Counted from the stretch's first letter, positions 6,789-15,012 are shown. The stretch: 19,739 nt of DNA from CAYVDH01 sp964450355 (GCA_964450355.1 CAYVDH010000054.1:1-19739), one strand, 5' to 3'. A program made the numbers and translations. The notes: generated by a model not told the origin, from the sequence alone.

Positions 6789-7526
6789 TTAAATTTCCCT
6801 AATGATTTCTTCAAATTCTTTCACATCAAAAGCATTATTCACATTGAAACTTCCAATTGATTCACGTTTTAATGAAGACAAATGCGACCCATTGTCTAAC
6901 CTTTTTCCAAACTCATGAGCAATGGTCCTAATGTAAGTTCCCTTACTGCACTTAATTTCAAAATGCAAATTAGGCAATTCATTTTTTAATTTAAAATAAT
7001 CTATGACAATGCTTTTGCTTTTTATTTCTGGCGTTTCTCCTTGTCTTGCCATTTTATAAGCTCTGGTGCCATTCACTTTTACAGCAGAATAAATAGGAGG
7101 TGTTTGCAATGATTCGCCTACAAAAGATTGACTTGTTTCTTGAATTTGTTTGTCTGTTAAATTTGAATAATCAAAATGCTGATCAAAATCAGTTTCTAAA
7201 TCGTAAGATGGTGTGGTATTTCCCATGGTGATGGTGCCAGAATACACTTTGGGCAAATGTTGAATTTGTTCAATTAATTTAGTGCATTTCCCAGTTGCAA
7301 TAATTAATAATCCAGTAGCCAAAGGGTCTAAAGTTCCTGCATGCCCTACTCTATTTGCCTTTGTTAAATATTTTATCTTTTTTACCAACTTAAATGATGT
7401 CCATTCAAAAGGTTTGTCAAACAACAAAATAGAAGCTTCTTTTATCTTATTTAAATCAAAGTTGTTTTTTGTAATGAGATAGTGCTCTAATGGAAATTCA
7501 AATTTACTGTTTACTGAATTTTCCAT
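6789..7526 (-). CDS. truB: tRNA pseudouridine-55 synthase TruB
   Basis: A 245-residue enzyme that converts U55 in the T-loop of tRNAs to pseudouridine. The catalytic motif GHAGTLDPLATGLL holds the nucleophile D67. Other family stretches are present: PPIYSAVKVNG-RAYKMARQGE near 143-164 and CSKGTYIRTIAHEFG near 193-207. No C-terminal PUA domain is present, which is usual for short bacterial TruB. The N-terminus before the conserved DKP motif is about 20 residues longer than I expect from relatives; no later ATG fits. ATG 7526 lies 23 bases inside the end of the T9SS-cargo gene, suggesting read-through transcription and coupled translation. Confidence 0.95.
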   Translation of the reverse strand: MENSVNSKFEFPLEHYLITKNNFDLNKIKEASILLFDKPFEWTSFKLVKKIKYLTKANRVGHAGTLDPLATGLLIIATGKCTKLIEQIQHLPKVYSGTITMGNTTPSYDLETDFDQHFDYSNLTDKQIQETSQSFVGESLQTPPIYSAVKVNGTRAYKMARQGETPEIKSKSIVIDYFKLKNELPNLHFEIKCSKGTYIRTIAHEFGKRLDNGSHLSSLKRESIGSFNVNNAFDVKEFEEIIREI

Positions 7527-9378
7527 TGCTTATTTCAACTTGATTTAATTGAATGCTATACGTGTAAATTCCATTTTGATAGTTAGATAAATTAATGAGA
7601 GCTTTATGTTCTCCAGCACCTAATTCTTGAGTAACTACATCCATTTGTTGACCTAAACTGTTGAATATTTTTATCACCAATAGTCCATTGGTTTGATTTT
7701 TAAATGAAATATTTAAGACATCTGAAACAGGATTAGGAAATGCCAATGATTCAAATTGATTATTTTCAATTTTTTCAATTTTAACAGAAGGGTCTGTTGT
7801 ATTGATTTTAGAAATCCAAGTTCCAACGGTATTATTGCTTCTACCATACGAACCTACTAACCAATATTCATTTTGTGCATTGTATTTTTTTTGAATTGAG
7901 GTGTAATCTCCCCATCTTTCAAAGCTATCAGAAATGAAGCTATTGATGTAACCATCGCCAGCTCTTGCTCTAATTAATTCAGAATAGTTACTGTTATTAT
8001 CAAAATAAATCACAGATGTACCGGGCAATGTATTGGGACCTACATGCGAAAAAGTAATTAAACTTTGCCTTCCAAATACATTATTTCCTGCACATGCTAT
8101 GGAAGGATAAGCCAATTCCAGACTGTCATAAGATATCATTTTGGCAGATACTGTGGGATTGTTGTTGTCTGGGGATTGTATTAAACCATGGTAAACAGAG
8201 GATCTGCCATTGATAGCATTTCTTGATGTTTGAACAAATTGTATTTTATTATCACTAAAAAAAGCTGACAACACCCTTGCATCATTGGTTTGTAATCTAA
8301 ATCCATTGATTGGCTGATTGGCCCAAGGAGGCAATCCATATTGAAGGTTTGATTTTAGGACTTTAAGACTGTATTGAGCGTTTCCATTGTCATAATTTTC
8401 GCTAATTCTATGTAAAAACACTGAGTCATTAGATACATCGCCAGGTCTTACAGACAAGAAATACATCCCTCTGCCATTGCTTGATAAAAAAGCATCTTGA
8501 ACAGCACAGATACTCCAAATAGGTTTATTGTTGTAAGTAATGTTACTCCACAAATTGTATTTTAAAGTATCAGCATTGTATCCTCTTTCATATGGCATTT
8601 GCCAGATAATGGATTGTGTAAACCCATCTCTCCAATCAGTATTGTCTTTTAAAATATTTACTGTGATAAATAAGTCAACACCATTGATTCCAATGATTGG
8701 GTAATCTGTCCATAATTTCCCACCTATAGGATTGCCATTTATCTGGTAAACATTCCATCCTTGCAATGGATTTGATGTTTTACTGAATGCAACAATAATT
8801 CTTGTATCAGAACTTTCTGAGCCTTCTAAATACACAATGATAAAGCGATTAGATACGGGATCAAACACAACTTTTGGGTCGTAACTTCTATCCAATACAG
8901 CCACGCCAGACCCCGGTTTAACATTATTTAAATCGCGTGGGAAAAACTCCAATGACCAATTTTTCATGAATTCACCATGGGTTTTATACACCCTGATGTT
9001 GGTATTTAAAACACTGATAACAAAACTATCATTATTTACTGCCATGTTGTTATCATTAGGTGTACCGTTGTTAGAAGCCCCCATAAATCCATTGATAACT
9101 TGCGGATTTAAAGCTGCTCTTTTATGACTTAATGGTGGAACTTTGTTGTGTTTTAACTGCTCTTTCATGGCAGTAACTTGTTCTTTCACATGATTGTCTA
9201 TTCCTGAAGGCAATGGATAATGCTCATTTACTTTGACAATAACATTGTTTAATTGAGTTAATTTTTCAGGATAGAACTCATTGGATAAGGGAACTTCTCC
9301 TTTGGTAAGTTTAACTTGACTTTGAGATTCTAAAGATTGAAAACAAAAGAATAAAGCTATAAAGTAAATAAGTCTCAT
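7504..9378 (-). CDS. Secreted protein with T9SS type A C-terminal sorting domain
   Basis: A 624-residue exported protein. Residues 1-18 or so are a signal peptide. The last 81 residues (from about 544, SLAFPNPVSDVLNIS, through NGIYTYSIQLN) form the type A sorting domain recognised by the type IX secretion system, so the mature protein should be carried across the outer membrane and released or anchored. The middle is rich in short beta-strand motifs such as DPKVVFDPVSNRFIIVYLEG, LWTDYPIIGINGVDLFITVN and RWGDYTSIQKKYNA, which suggests a beta-propeller; no catalytic signature is recognised. Its ATG lies 4 bases after a full TTG-N19-TAnnTTTG promoter, implying a leaderless message. The 3' end overlaps truB. 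Confidence 0.85.
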   Translation of the reverse strand: MRLIYFIALFFCFQSLESQSQVKLTKGEVPLSNEFYPEKLTQLNNVIVKVNEHYPLPSGIDNHVKEQVTAMKEQLKHNKVPPLSHKRAALNPQVINGFMGASNNGTPNDNNMAVNNDSFVISVLNTNIRVYKTHGEFMKNWSLEFFPRDLNNVKPGSGVAVLDRSYDPKVVFDPVSNRFIIVYLEGSESSDTRIIVAFSKTSNPLQGWNVYQINGNPIGGKLWTDYPIIGINGVDLFITVNILKDNTDWRDGFTQSIIWQMPYERGYNADTLKYNLWSNITYNNKPIWSICAVQDAFLSSNGRGMYFLSVRPGDVSNDSVFLHRISENYDNGNAQYSLKVLKSNLQYGLPPWANQPINGFRLQTNDARVLSAFFSDNKIQFVQTSRNAINGRSSVYHGLIQSPDNNNPTVSAKMISYDSLELAYPSIACAGNNVFGRQSLITFSHVGPNTLPGTSVIYFDNNSNYSELIRARAGDGYINSFISDSFERWGDYTSIQKKYNAQNEYWLVGSYGRSNNTVGTWISKINTTDPSVKIEKIENNQFESLAFPNPVSDVLNISFKNQTNGLLVIKIFNSLGQQMDVVTQELGAGEHKALINLSNYQNGIYTYSIQLNQVEISNGKFSKQ

Positions 9379-9382
9379 GCAA

Positions 9383-9412
9383 CAAATTTAATTCAAAAAA
9401 AAGCCTTTTCAA
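9383..9412 (-). promoter_or_regulatory. Promoter of the T9SS-cargo/truB unit
   Basis: The minus strand shows TTG (9412-9410), a 19-base spacer, then TAAATTTG (9390-9383). This is an exact fit to the Bacteroidota consensus TTG-N17-23-TAnnTTTG. The -7 box ends 4 bases before ATG 9378, so the mRNA should start at or very near the AUG. It is the best promoter match in the window. Confidence 0.6.
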
Positions 9413-9422
9413 AATTTGAAAA
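9406..9422. repeat. 17-bp AT-rich palindrome overlapping the -33 element
   Basis: TTTTCAAA and TTTGAAAA are perfect reverse complements around a single central base. The -33 TTG of the T9SS-cargo promoter lies inside it, and it sits 6 bases downstream of the ZIP-transporter stop. It could be an operator or a weak terminator; low sequence complexity means chance is possible. Confidence 0.3.
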
Positions 9423-9427
9423 AATAA

Positions 9428-10255
9428 TTAACCTAATCCAACATCAAGTGCCATCATAATGATGAACCCGACAATGAATCCAATGGTAGCAAAATCCGCA
9501 TATTTATCTCTTTGTGTTTCAGGAATAACTTCTTCAACTACTACGTATAGCATAGCTCCGGCAGCAAATGATAGAGCATAAGGCAAAATTGGCTGAGCAT
9601 AAATGACAGCAACAGCCCCAATAACACCAGCTACTGGCTCTACTAATGCACTCATTTGCCCCCACCAAAAACTTTTTAAAGGACTAACACCCTGTCGCCT
9701 TAAAGGCATGGCAACAGCTATTCCTTCTGGGAAATTTTGAATTCCAATACCAATAGCTAGCGCCACAGCTGCGCTCATACTGAAATGGGGGTCACCCAAT
9801 GCTACTGCACCAAAAGAAACACCTACTGCTAAGCCTTCTGGTATGTTGTGTAATGTAATGGCTAAAACCAACAATATAGTTCTGTCCCAAGTAGTTTTTA
9901 CTCCTTCGGACTCATTCATTCCTGCATTGAGATGTAAATGAGGAATTATTTTATCGATGATGTAAATAAAACTAGCACCTATTATGAATCCAATTGCAGC
10001 AGGAATCCATGCCCAACCTTTTGGATAGCTGGCTTCACTCATTTCAATTGCAGGAGTCAACAAGCTCCAAAAACTTGCAGCTACCATGACACCTCCAGTA
10101 AATCCTAATAAAAAATCCAACCATTTACGGCTCATGTTTTTAAATACCAATACAATACTTGCTCCTAATGCTGTTAGAAACCAAGTAAAGGTTGTTGCTA
10201 AGAGAGCTTGAACAACTGGACTAAACTGAGAAAAATAAATGTAGAATTTATCCAT
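9428..10255 (-). CDS. ZIP-family divalent metal transporter (GufA/ZupT-like)
   Basis: A 275-residue polytopic inner-membrane protein with about eight hydrophobic segments. The two ZIP metal-binding motifs are complete: HNIPEG at 136-141 in TM4 and QNFPEG at 173-178 in TM5, plus E206 (EPVAG) and the VVEEVIPE motif at 239-246. A loop with HLHL (106-109) between TM3 and TM4 may be a cytoplasmic metal-binding segment. ZIP proteins bring zinc, iron or manganese into the cytoplasm; the exact metal cannot be read from sequence. The gene is flanked by 107 bases with its own -7 element upstream and looks monocistronic. No Zur- or Fur-like operator was recognised. Confidence 0.92.
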   Translation of the reverse strand: MDKFYIYFSQFSPVVQALLATTFTWFLTALGASIVLVFKNMSRKWLDFLLGFTGGVMVAASFWSLLTPAIEMSEASYPKGWAWIPAAIGFIIGASFIYIIDKIIPHLHLNAGMNESEGVKTTWDRTILLVLAITLHNIPEGLAVGVSFGAVALGDPHFSMSAAVALAIGIGIQNFPEGIAVAMPLRRQGVSPLKSFWWGQMSALVEPVAGVIGAVAVIYAQPILPYALSFAAGAMLYVVVEEVIPETQRDKYADFATIGFIVGFIIMMALDVGLG

Positions 10256-10270
10256 AAATCAGGATTATGG

Positions 10271-10278
10271 CAAATATA
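10271..10278 (-). promoter_or_regulatory. Putative -7 promoter element of the ZIP transporter gene
   Basis: The minus strand reads TATATTTG, a full TAnnTTTG match, 15 bases upstream of ATG 10255. No TTG lies at the usual -33 spacing. It falls in the 107-base gap downstream of rsmG, in which nothing else is recognisable. Confidence 0.45.
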
Positions 10279-10362
10279 AATGATTGCTATGAGATATTAA
10301 AACTTAATTAGAAACCTTTACCTCTATTTTTAAGAAAAGGATGTTTATTGATTGTTTGTAAA

Positions 10363-10980
10363 TTAGTTTACCAAAATGACTTTTTTAGTTTCAAAAAAAT
10401 CGTCACTAAAACAATCCGAAATATTAAACAATTTGATGGTTTTGTTGGGAAAATAAGATTTAAACTCACTCATTTCTTCATGCAAATCACCGCCTTTCAA
10501 ACAAGCCAATGGAGTTTTATTTATTTTCGATATGATCATCCATTGGTAAAAGTCTTTAAGTCTTGTTACTGCTCTGCAAACAACCAAATTGTACTTATTT
10601 TTTATATTTTCTGCTCTAATTTGCTCTGCGACAACATTAGTTAATCCAAGGGCTTTAGACACTTCGTTTACTACAGTAATTTTTTTTCCAATGGAATCAA
10701 TTAAATGAAATTGTGTATTAGGGAACAAAATAGCTAAAGGAATACCTGGAAATCCTCCGCCAGTGCCAACATCCAATACATGATTTATTTCTTTAAAGTC
10801 AATAAACTTTGCTAATGCTAAACTGTGTAATACATGATGAATGTATATGCTGTCAATGTCTTTACGTGAAATGACATTGATTTTATTGTTCCATTCAGAA
10901 TACAACTCTTGTAGTAATTTGATTTGTCTTTTTTGATTTTCATCCAAATCAGGAAAATAGTTGAATATGTTTTCTACCAT
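10363..10980 (-). CDS. rsmG: 16S rRNA (guanine-527-N7)-methyltransferase RsmG
   Basis: A 205-residue class I SAM-dependent methyltransferase that modifies G527 of 16S rRNA in the 30S subunit; loss is linked to low-level streptomycin resistance in other bacteria. The SAM-binding loop VLDVGTGGGFPGIPLA spans 68-83. Other family signatures are WNNKINVISRKD (30-41), HHVLHSLA (48-55), RAE at 122-124, CRAVTRL (135-141), LKGG (161-164) and ETKKVI near the C-terminus. Length is typical for the family. The ATG overlaps the end of the glycosyltransferase gene by 7 bases, making it the last gene of a three-gene operon starting at 14767. Confidence 0.96.
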   Translation of the reverse strand: MVENIFNYFPDLDENQKRQIKLLQELYSEWNNKINVISRKDIDSIYIHHVLHSLALAKFIDFKEINHVLDVGTGGGFPGIPLAILFPNTQFHLIDSIGKKITVVNEVSKALGLTNVVAEQIRAENIKNKYNLVVCRAVTRLKDFYQWMIISKINKTPLACLKGGDLHEEMSEFKSYFPNKTIKLFNISDCFSDDFFETKKVILVN

Positions 10981-12110
10981 TTTTTTTGTTTGTAAAATAT
11001 GATTGCAATGCCAAATATTAAATTGTAAACCAAAAACATAAAATCAAAAACAGGCATTAAAAAGGCGAAATTTTTGACTTTTAATTTATTAAATGCCATG
11101 TATATCAATGGAAATTTAATTAAAAAATAAATCAACATCAAAGCAGAACTTACAATCCATGCATTGGGCAAAAAAAGAGAAACCAGAAATGAAATCCATA
11201 ACATAGCATGACTAAAGCTAAAAAAACCAAGTTTCCATTTGTATTGACTTTTATAATATTTACCAATAAAATTGTGCCTTTTTTTCTGTTGAAACCAAGA
11301 TAAAAAAGTCGATTTGGAATGAGTAAACACAAAAGAATCAGGATGAATAGAAACATCTGTGTTTGATTTATTACTTGCTTCTTGCACAAATAAGTCATCG
11401 TCACCACCTGCAATGTGATGGTGCGATGCAAAACCTTTAATTTTAAAAAACAAGGACTTTTTATAACTCAAATTTCTACCTACACCCATGTATGATTTAT
11501 TATTTAAAGCTGAAGACAAATAACTTGTTGCCGTGAAAGAATTTTCCATGATATTCATGATAGACAACAACCCTTTTTTTCTAATAAAAGGTGAATGGCC
11601 GATGACAATTTCCACTTGGCTATTTTTGTGGTAAGGCTCCACCATGTGTTTAATCCATAAATTAGAAGCAGGCGTGCAATCTGCGTCAGTTAATAAAATA
11701 AGTTCACTACTGGCTGCTTTGATAGCAAGAGTTAAGGCAAATTTCTTACCTTTTCTGTCTCTTTTCATTTCTTCTGACAAATGAACGACTTTGAGATTTT
11801 GAGTATTTTTTTTCAATTCATCTAACCAATCTGAAGTTCCGTCCCAGCTTCCATCATCGGCTATAATCAATTCAAAATTAGGGTAATTTTGATTTAGTAT
11901 TTCAGGTATTAATTTCTCAAGATTTTCTTTTTCATTTCTTGCACAAACTATGACACTTACTGGCAACCAACTGTGCTCTTTCAAAGGAATTGGTTTATAA
12001 AAAGCTAATTTTCTAAAAAAAAGAAAATGACAAATTAATTGAGTTATTATAAAAAAACCAAAAACAGAAAATGCAATTACATTGATGGTATTGAATGAAT
12101 TATCAAACAT
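10974..12110 (-). CDS. Membrane-anchored GT2-family glycosyltransferase
   Basis: A 378-residue family 2 glycosyltransferase with one N-terminal membrane helix (about 9-32), a cytoplasmic GT-A domain (about 50-285), and two or three C-terminal membrane helices. Motifs: VSVIVCARNE (51-60), ADDGS (84-88) for nucleotide-sugar binding, TDADC (141-145) as the metal-binding DxD, GGDDDLF (235-241) as the catalytic base region, and QQKKRH (274-279) in place of the QxxRW motif of processive enzymes. It should add sugars from a nucleotide-sugar donor to a lipid or polysaccharide acceptor at the inner face of the membrane; donor and acceptor are unknown. Its ATG overlaps the stop of the AAA gene by one base (TAATG). 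Confidence 0.88.
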   Translation of the reverse strand: MFDNSFNTINVIAFSVFGFFIITQLICHFLFFRKLAFYKPIPLKEHSWLPVSVIVCARNEKENLEKLIPEILNQNYPNFELIIADDGSWDGTSDWLDELKKNTQNLKVVHLSEEMKRDRKGKKFALTLAIKAASSELILLTDADCTPASNLWIKHMVEPYHKNSQVEIVIGHSPFIRKKGLLSIMNIMENSFTATSYLSSALNNKSYMGVGRNLSYKKSLFFKIKGFASHHHIAGGDDDLFVQEASNKSNTDVSIHPDSFVFTHSKSTFLSWFQQKKRHNFIGKYYKSQYKWKLGFFSFSHAMLWISFLVSLFLPNAWIVSSALMLIYFLIKFPLIYMAFNKLKVKNFAFLMPVFDFMFLVYNLIFGIAIIFYKQKKW

Positions 12111-14767
12111 TACTTGAAACCAATTCCAGTTTTTTGTGAAGGTATATTATCTGCTTTGAATTCATCAACATCGGCCAATGTGAGAGTTTGAATTGTTTTA
12201 GGAGTTCGTTTGCTTTTAGGCAATTCACTTAATCTCAAATGTTGGTTTCTTACAGCCTCTTCTATCACTTTTCGCACCGCTCTACCATTACCAAAAAATT
12301 TATCTCTTTTGTCGTACATAAAACTGATGTAAGATTTTAATTTTTCTTTAGCTTCTTCATCAGGGATTATGTTATGATCTGCCAATTGTTGAATGGCTAT
12401 TTCCATTAAATCATCTGGTTTAAAATCTTCGAACATAAAGGTTCGATCAAACCTGGATTTAAGTCCTGGGTTAGCCTCAAGGAAACGCTCCATGTTTTGT
12501 GTATAACCAGCAGCAATGACTATGAATTTACCCCTTTGATCTTCCATTCTTTTCAACAAAGTTTCTATGGCTTCTTTTCCATAATCATTTCCTCCACCTT
12601 CCGTCAAGGAATATGCTTCATCTATAAACAACACTCCACCCATTGACTTATCAATTAATTCAGATGTTTTAATGGCTGTTTGTCCTATGTAACCACCAAC
12701 CAAAGATTGCCTATCGCATTCCACTAAATGTCCTCTTTCAAGTATTCCTATTGCTTTGTATATTTGAGCCAATATTCTAGCCACTGTAGTTTTTCCAGTT
12801 CCAGGATTTCCTGTAAACACAGAATGAAGTGAGAAAATTTCGCGTGGATTTTTCCCTGATTCTTTGTAGTATCTAACCAGTTTAATTAACTCATCTATGT
12901 CGTGTTTAACAGTTTGTAAGCCTGTTAATTTTTTAAGCTTAGCAAGAGATTCTTTCAATAAATCTTCATCAACAGGTATATCGGCAAGTTTGTTTTTGTT
13001 TTCTTTATAAGCTTTTTCAATGTCTTCTTTTTCAATGGTACTTAGTTTTTCAATGGTTAATTTAGTTGGGTCTTTTACTTTCATCACTCTCAATCCTAAA
13101 TTCATTTTAAATTCATCAACCAATGAATTCACCATTCTGGCATTGCCAAAGAATTTATCTCTATCTCTGTAAGCTTGAACAAGTTGCTTATAGAAATGTT
13201 CTTGAGCTTCTTTGCTCAATTTTACCCCACGTTTCTCACAAGAATAGTCTGAAATTTGTATTAACTCTTGAGGGACATAATCAGGGAAATCATACACCAT
13301 GGTGAATCTTGATTTTAAACCTGGATTGGATTCAATGAAAGTATCCATTTCAGTAGGATAGCCAGCAACTATGATGGCTATATCGCTTGAATCGCTTAAT
13401 TCTTTGAGCAATATTTCTATGGCTTCTTTTCCAAAATCTTTGCTATCATCATCTTTTCGAGCAAGAGAATATGCTTCGTCTATAAATAAAATTCCATCTT
13501 TAGCTTTTTTAATGGCTTCTTTGGTTTTTGGCGCAGTTTGCCCGATGAATTCAGCTACTAAATCGCCTCTGTCCACTTCATGAACATGCCCTTTTTTAAG
13601 CAGACCTAATTCTTTATAAATTCTTCCTAGCATTCTGGCTACAGTAGTTTTTCCTGTTCCTGGATTGCCTTTGAACACTGCATGTAAATTGATGTGTTCA
13701 TTGTCTGCTAAGCCTTTTTCTTTTCTTAGAGAAATGAATTTTAAATAATTGGTGTATTCTTTTACTTTTTCTTTGATAGTTTCAAGACCAATCATGGCAT
13801 TCAAATCTTTCATGACATTGTCATAAGAATCTGGGACAGCAATGGTAGCAGAACTAGATGAATCATTTTTTTTAACTTCAACTTCAGAATCTATGTCATC
13901 ATCAAGCACATCAAAATCCGCATCGAAATAAAAACCTGTTTGAACCAATGGAATGAAATCTTCTTCTACGGCTTCGATGTAATCGTCACCAACTTCAAAA
14001 GGAACACTGGCTATAAGTTCATCCATAAACACAACTTCGATGTAGTATCTACCTCTACCCCAAGTTCCTAACATATCGCTTCCCCAACCTACAGTTGTAG
14101 AAAAAAAGTCTTCATCTGGTTTTACAAAAAACAATTTTGAAGCAGAGCCTTTGAGATGACCTGATGAAGTTTTATAATAAAATGTCAATTCACAAGCCCA
14201 GTCTGTACTTTTACGCACCAAATTTTTTGAATTGATTTCAATCCATACATACCTAGTGCTTAAGGCATTAAATCCAATGTAATATTTTCTATCGGGCAAT
14301 CCCATGTTGGCATCAGGACCTTCATACAATTTTACAGTTTCAACTTTGAAATAAGGGTTGATTCCATTTTTAACCACTCCTTGTCTTTCAATATAAAAAC
14401 TTTTGGAACCAATTAATTCATCATTGATATAGGCTTCCCATCTGTATGTACCAGCTTTCCAATAAGTACTTGGTGTTTTTACACCCCAACCTTCTCTGAT
14501 GAATACAATGTTATCTCTTTTATCAATGGGACGGTCGCAATTTAAATCACAAATCTCTTCATCCGATTCATTTAAGCATTTTAGTCTTAATTTAATTTCC
14601 CAATTTTCTTCATCAAATTTTTTATTAAAAAAAGAAAATTCACAATAAATGTAAGATGCTTCTAATTCATCGAAAACAGATCTGTATTTTTTTGTATTGT
14701 TAACAAGCCATTCGGTGCTGCCGTATGTTTTTATGTCTCTAAATTTGAGAAAATCCTTATAATCCAT
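12110..14767 (-). CDS. Tandem CbbX/SpoVK-type AAA ATPase with duplicated N-terminal beta-rich module
   Basis: An 885-residue cytoplasmic protein without signal peptide or membrane helix. Residues 35-126 and 169-258 look like two copies of one module; an acidic, low-complexity linker spans about 262-308. The first AAA domain (about 315-590) has Walker A GNPGTGKT (367-374), Walker B ILFIDEAYSL (426-435), arginine-finger region NPGLKSRF (481-488) and FFGNARMV (539-546). The second (about 605-870) has Walker A at 653-660, Walker B at 712-721, NPGLKSRFD (766-773) and FFGNGRAV (824-831). Both look competent for ATP hydrolysis. The AAA type is that of CbbX, SpoVK and EccA, which remodel protein complexes; the substrate here is unknown. 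It heads the AAA-GT2-rsmG operon. Confidence 0.88.
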   Translation of the reverse strand: MDYKDFLKFRDIKTYGSTEWLVNNTKKYRSVFDELEASYIYCEFSFFNKKFDEENWEIKLRLKCLNESDEEICDLNCDRPIDKRDNIVFIREGWGVKTPSTYWKAGTYRWEAYINDELIGSKSFYIERQGVVKNGINPYFKVETVKLYEGPDANMGLPDRKYYIGFNALSTRYVWIEINSKNLVRKSTDWACELTFYYKTSSGHLKGSASKLFFVKPDEDFFSTTVGWGSDMLGTWGRGRYYIEVVFMDELIASVPFEVGDDYIEAVEEDFIPLVQTGFYFDADFDVLDDDIDSEVEVKKNDSSSSATIAVPDSYDNVMKDLNAMIGLETIKEKVKEYTNYLKFISLRKEKGLADNEHINLHAVFKGNPGTGKTTVARMLGRIYKELGLLKKGHVHEVDRGDLVAEFIGQTAPKTKEAIKKAKDGILFIDEAYSLARKDDDSKDFGKEAIEILLKELSDSSDIAIIVAGYPTEMDTFIESNPGLKSRFTMVYDFPDYVPQELIQISDYSCEKRGVKLSKEAQEHFYKQLVQAYRDRDKFFGNARMVNSLVDEFKMNLGLRVMKVKDPTKLTIEKLSTIEKEDIEKAYKENKNKLADIPVDEDLLKESLAKLKKLTGLQTVKHDIDELIKLVRYYKESGKNPREIFSLHSVFTGNPGTGKTTVARILAQIYKAIGILERGHLVECDRQSLVGGYIGQTAIKTSELIDKSMGGVLFIDEAYSLTEGGGNDYGKEAIETLLKRMEDQRGKFIVIAAGYTQNMERFLEANPGLKSRFDRTFMFEDFKPDDLMEIAIQQLADHNIIPDEEAKEKLKSYISFMYDKRDKFFGNGRAVRKVIEEAVRNQHLRLSELPKSKRTPKTIQTLTLADVDEFKADNIPSQKTGIGFK

Positions 14768-14919
14768 GAGGTAAATACTTTAAAAAGTTTTCAATAATAA
14801 TAAATTTGTTTCAAACAGCATGAATAATAAAGATAATATTACTCAAATAGTATTCACATTGATATTTACTAATTAAAAATATCAAAAGTTACACAATAAA
14901 AAGCACAATAAAATAGTTA

Positions 14920-14936
14920 GTTCTACATTGTAGAAC
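14920..14936. promoter_or_regulatory. 17-bp perfect palindrome, probable operator
   Basis: GTTCTACA and TGTAGAAC are exact reverse complements around one central base. It sits in the 245-base divergent gap between the AAA gene (ATG 14767, minus) and the OmpA-domain gene (ATG 15013, plus), 76 bases before the latter. The form is that of a dimeric regulator site; the regulator is unknown. A TACAxxTGTA-type core recalls BlaI/CopY-like sites only loosely. The rest of the gap is AT-rich and I see no clean promoter in it for either gene. Confidence 0.45.
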
Positions 14937-15012
14937 CAGATTTAAGAGTTTATTGAAAGTGGTGTAACAAAATTCATATCAGTTCGTTATAGTGACAAAT
15001 CTAATTCCACTT

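Noticed and set aside
13123..13583. Open frames on the plus strand opposite the AAA domains.
   Set aside because: They are antisense shadows of strongly conserved AAA coding sequence and encode no recognisable domain.
14820..14876. An 18-codon plus-strand ORF starting 11 bases after a TAAATTTG match (14801-14808), resembling a leader peptide upstream of the OmpA-domain gene.
   Set aside because: Very short, AT-rich, no recognisable attenuator codons or hairpin pair, and no supporting -33 element; easily due to chance.
14996..15003. CAAATCTA, a minus-strand TAnnTTTG match that might be the AAA-operon promoter.
   Set aside because: It lies 229 bases before the AAA start, has no partner TTG that I could place, and sits against the start of the opposite gene; a weaker candidate (TATTATTG at 14799-14792) is nearer but mismatched.
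14992..15012. GTG 14992 as the start of the OmpA-domain protein.
   Set aside because: It would put seven extra residues in front of an otherwise ideal MKK-type signal peptide.
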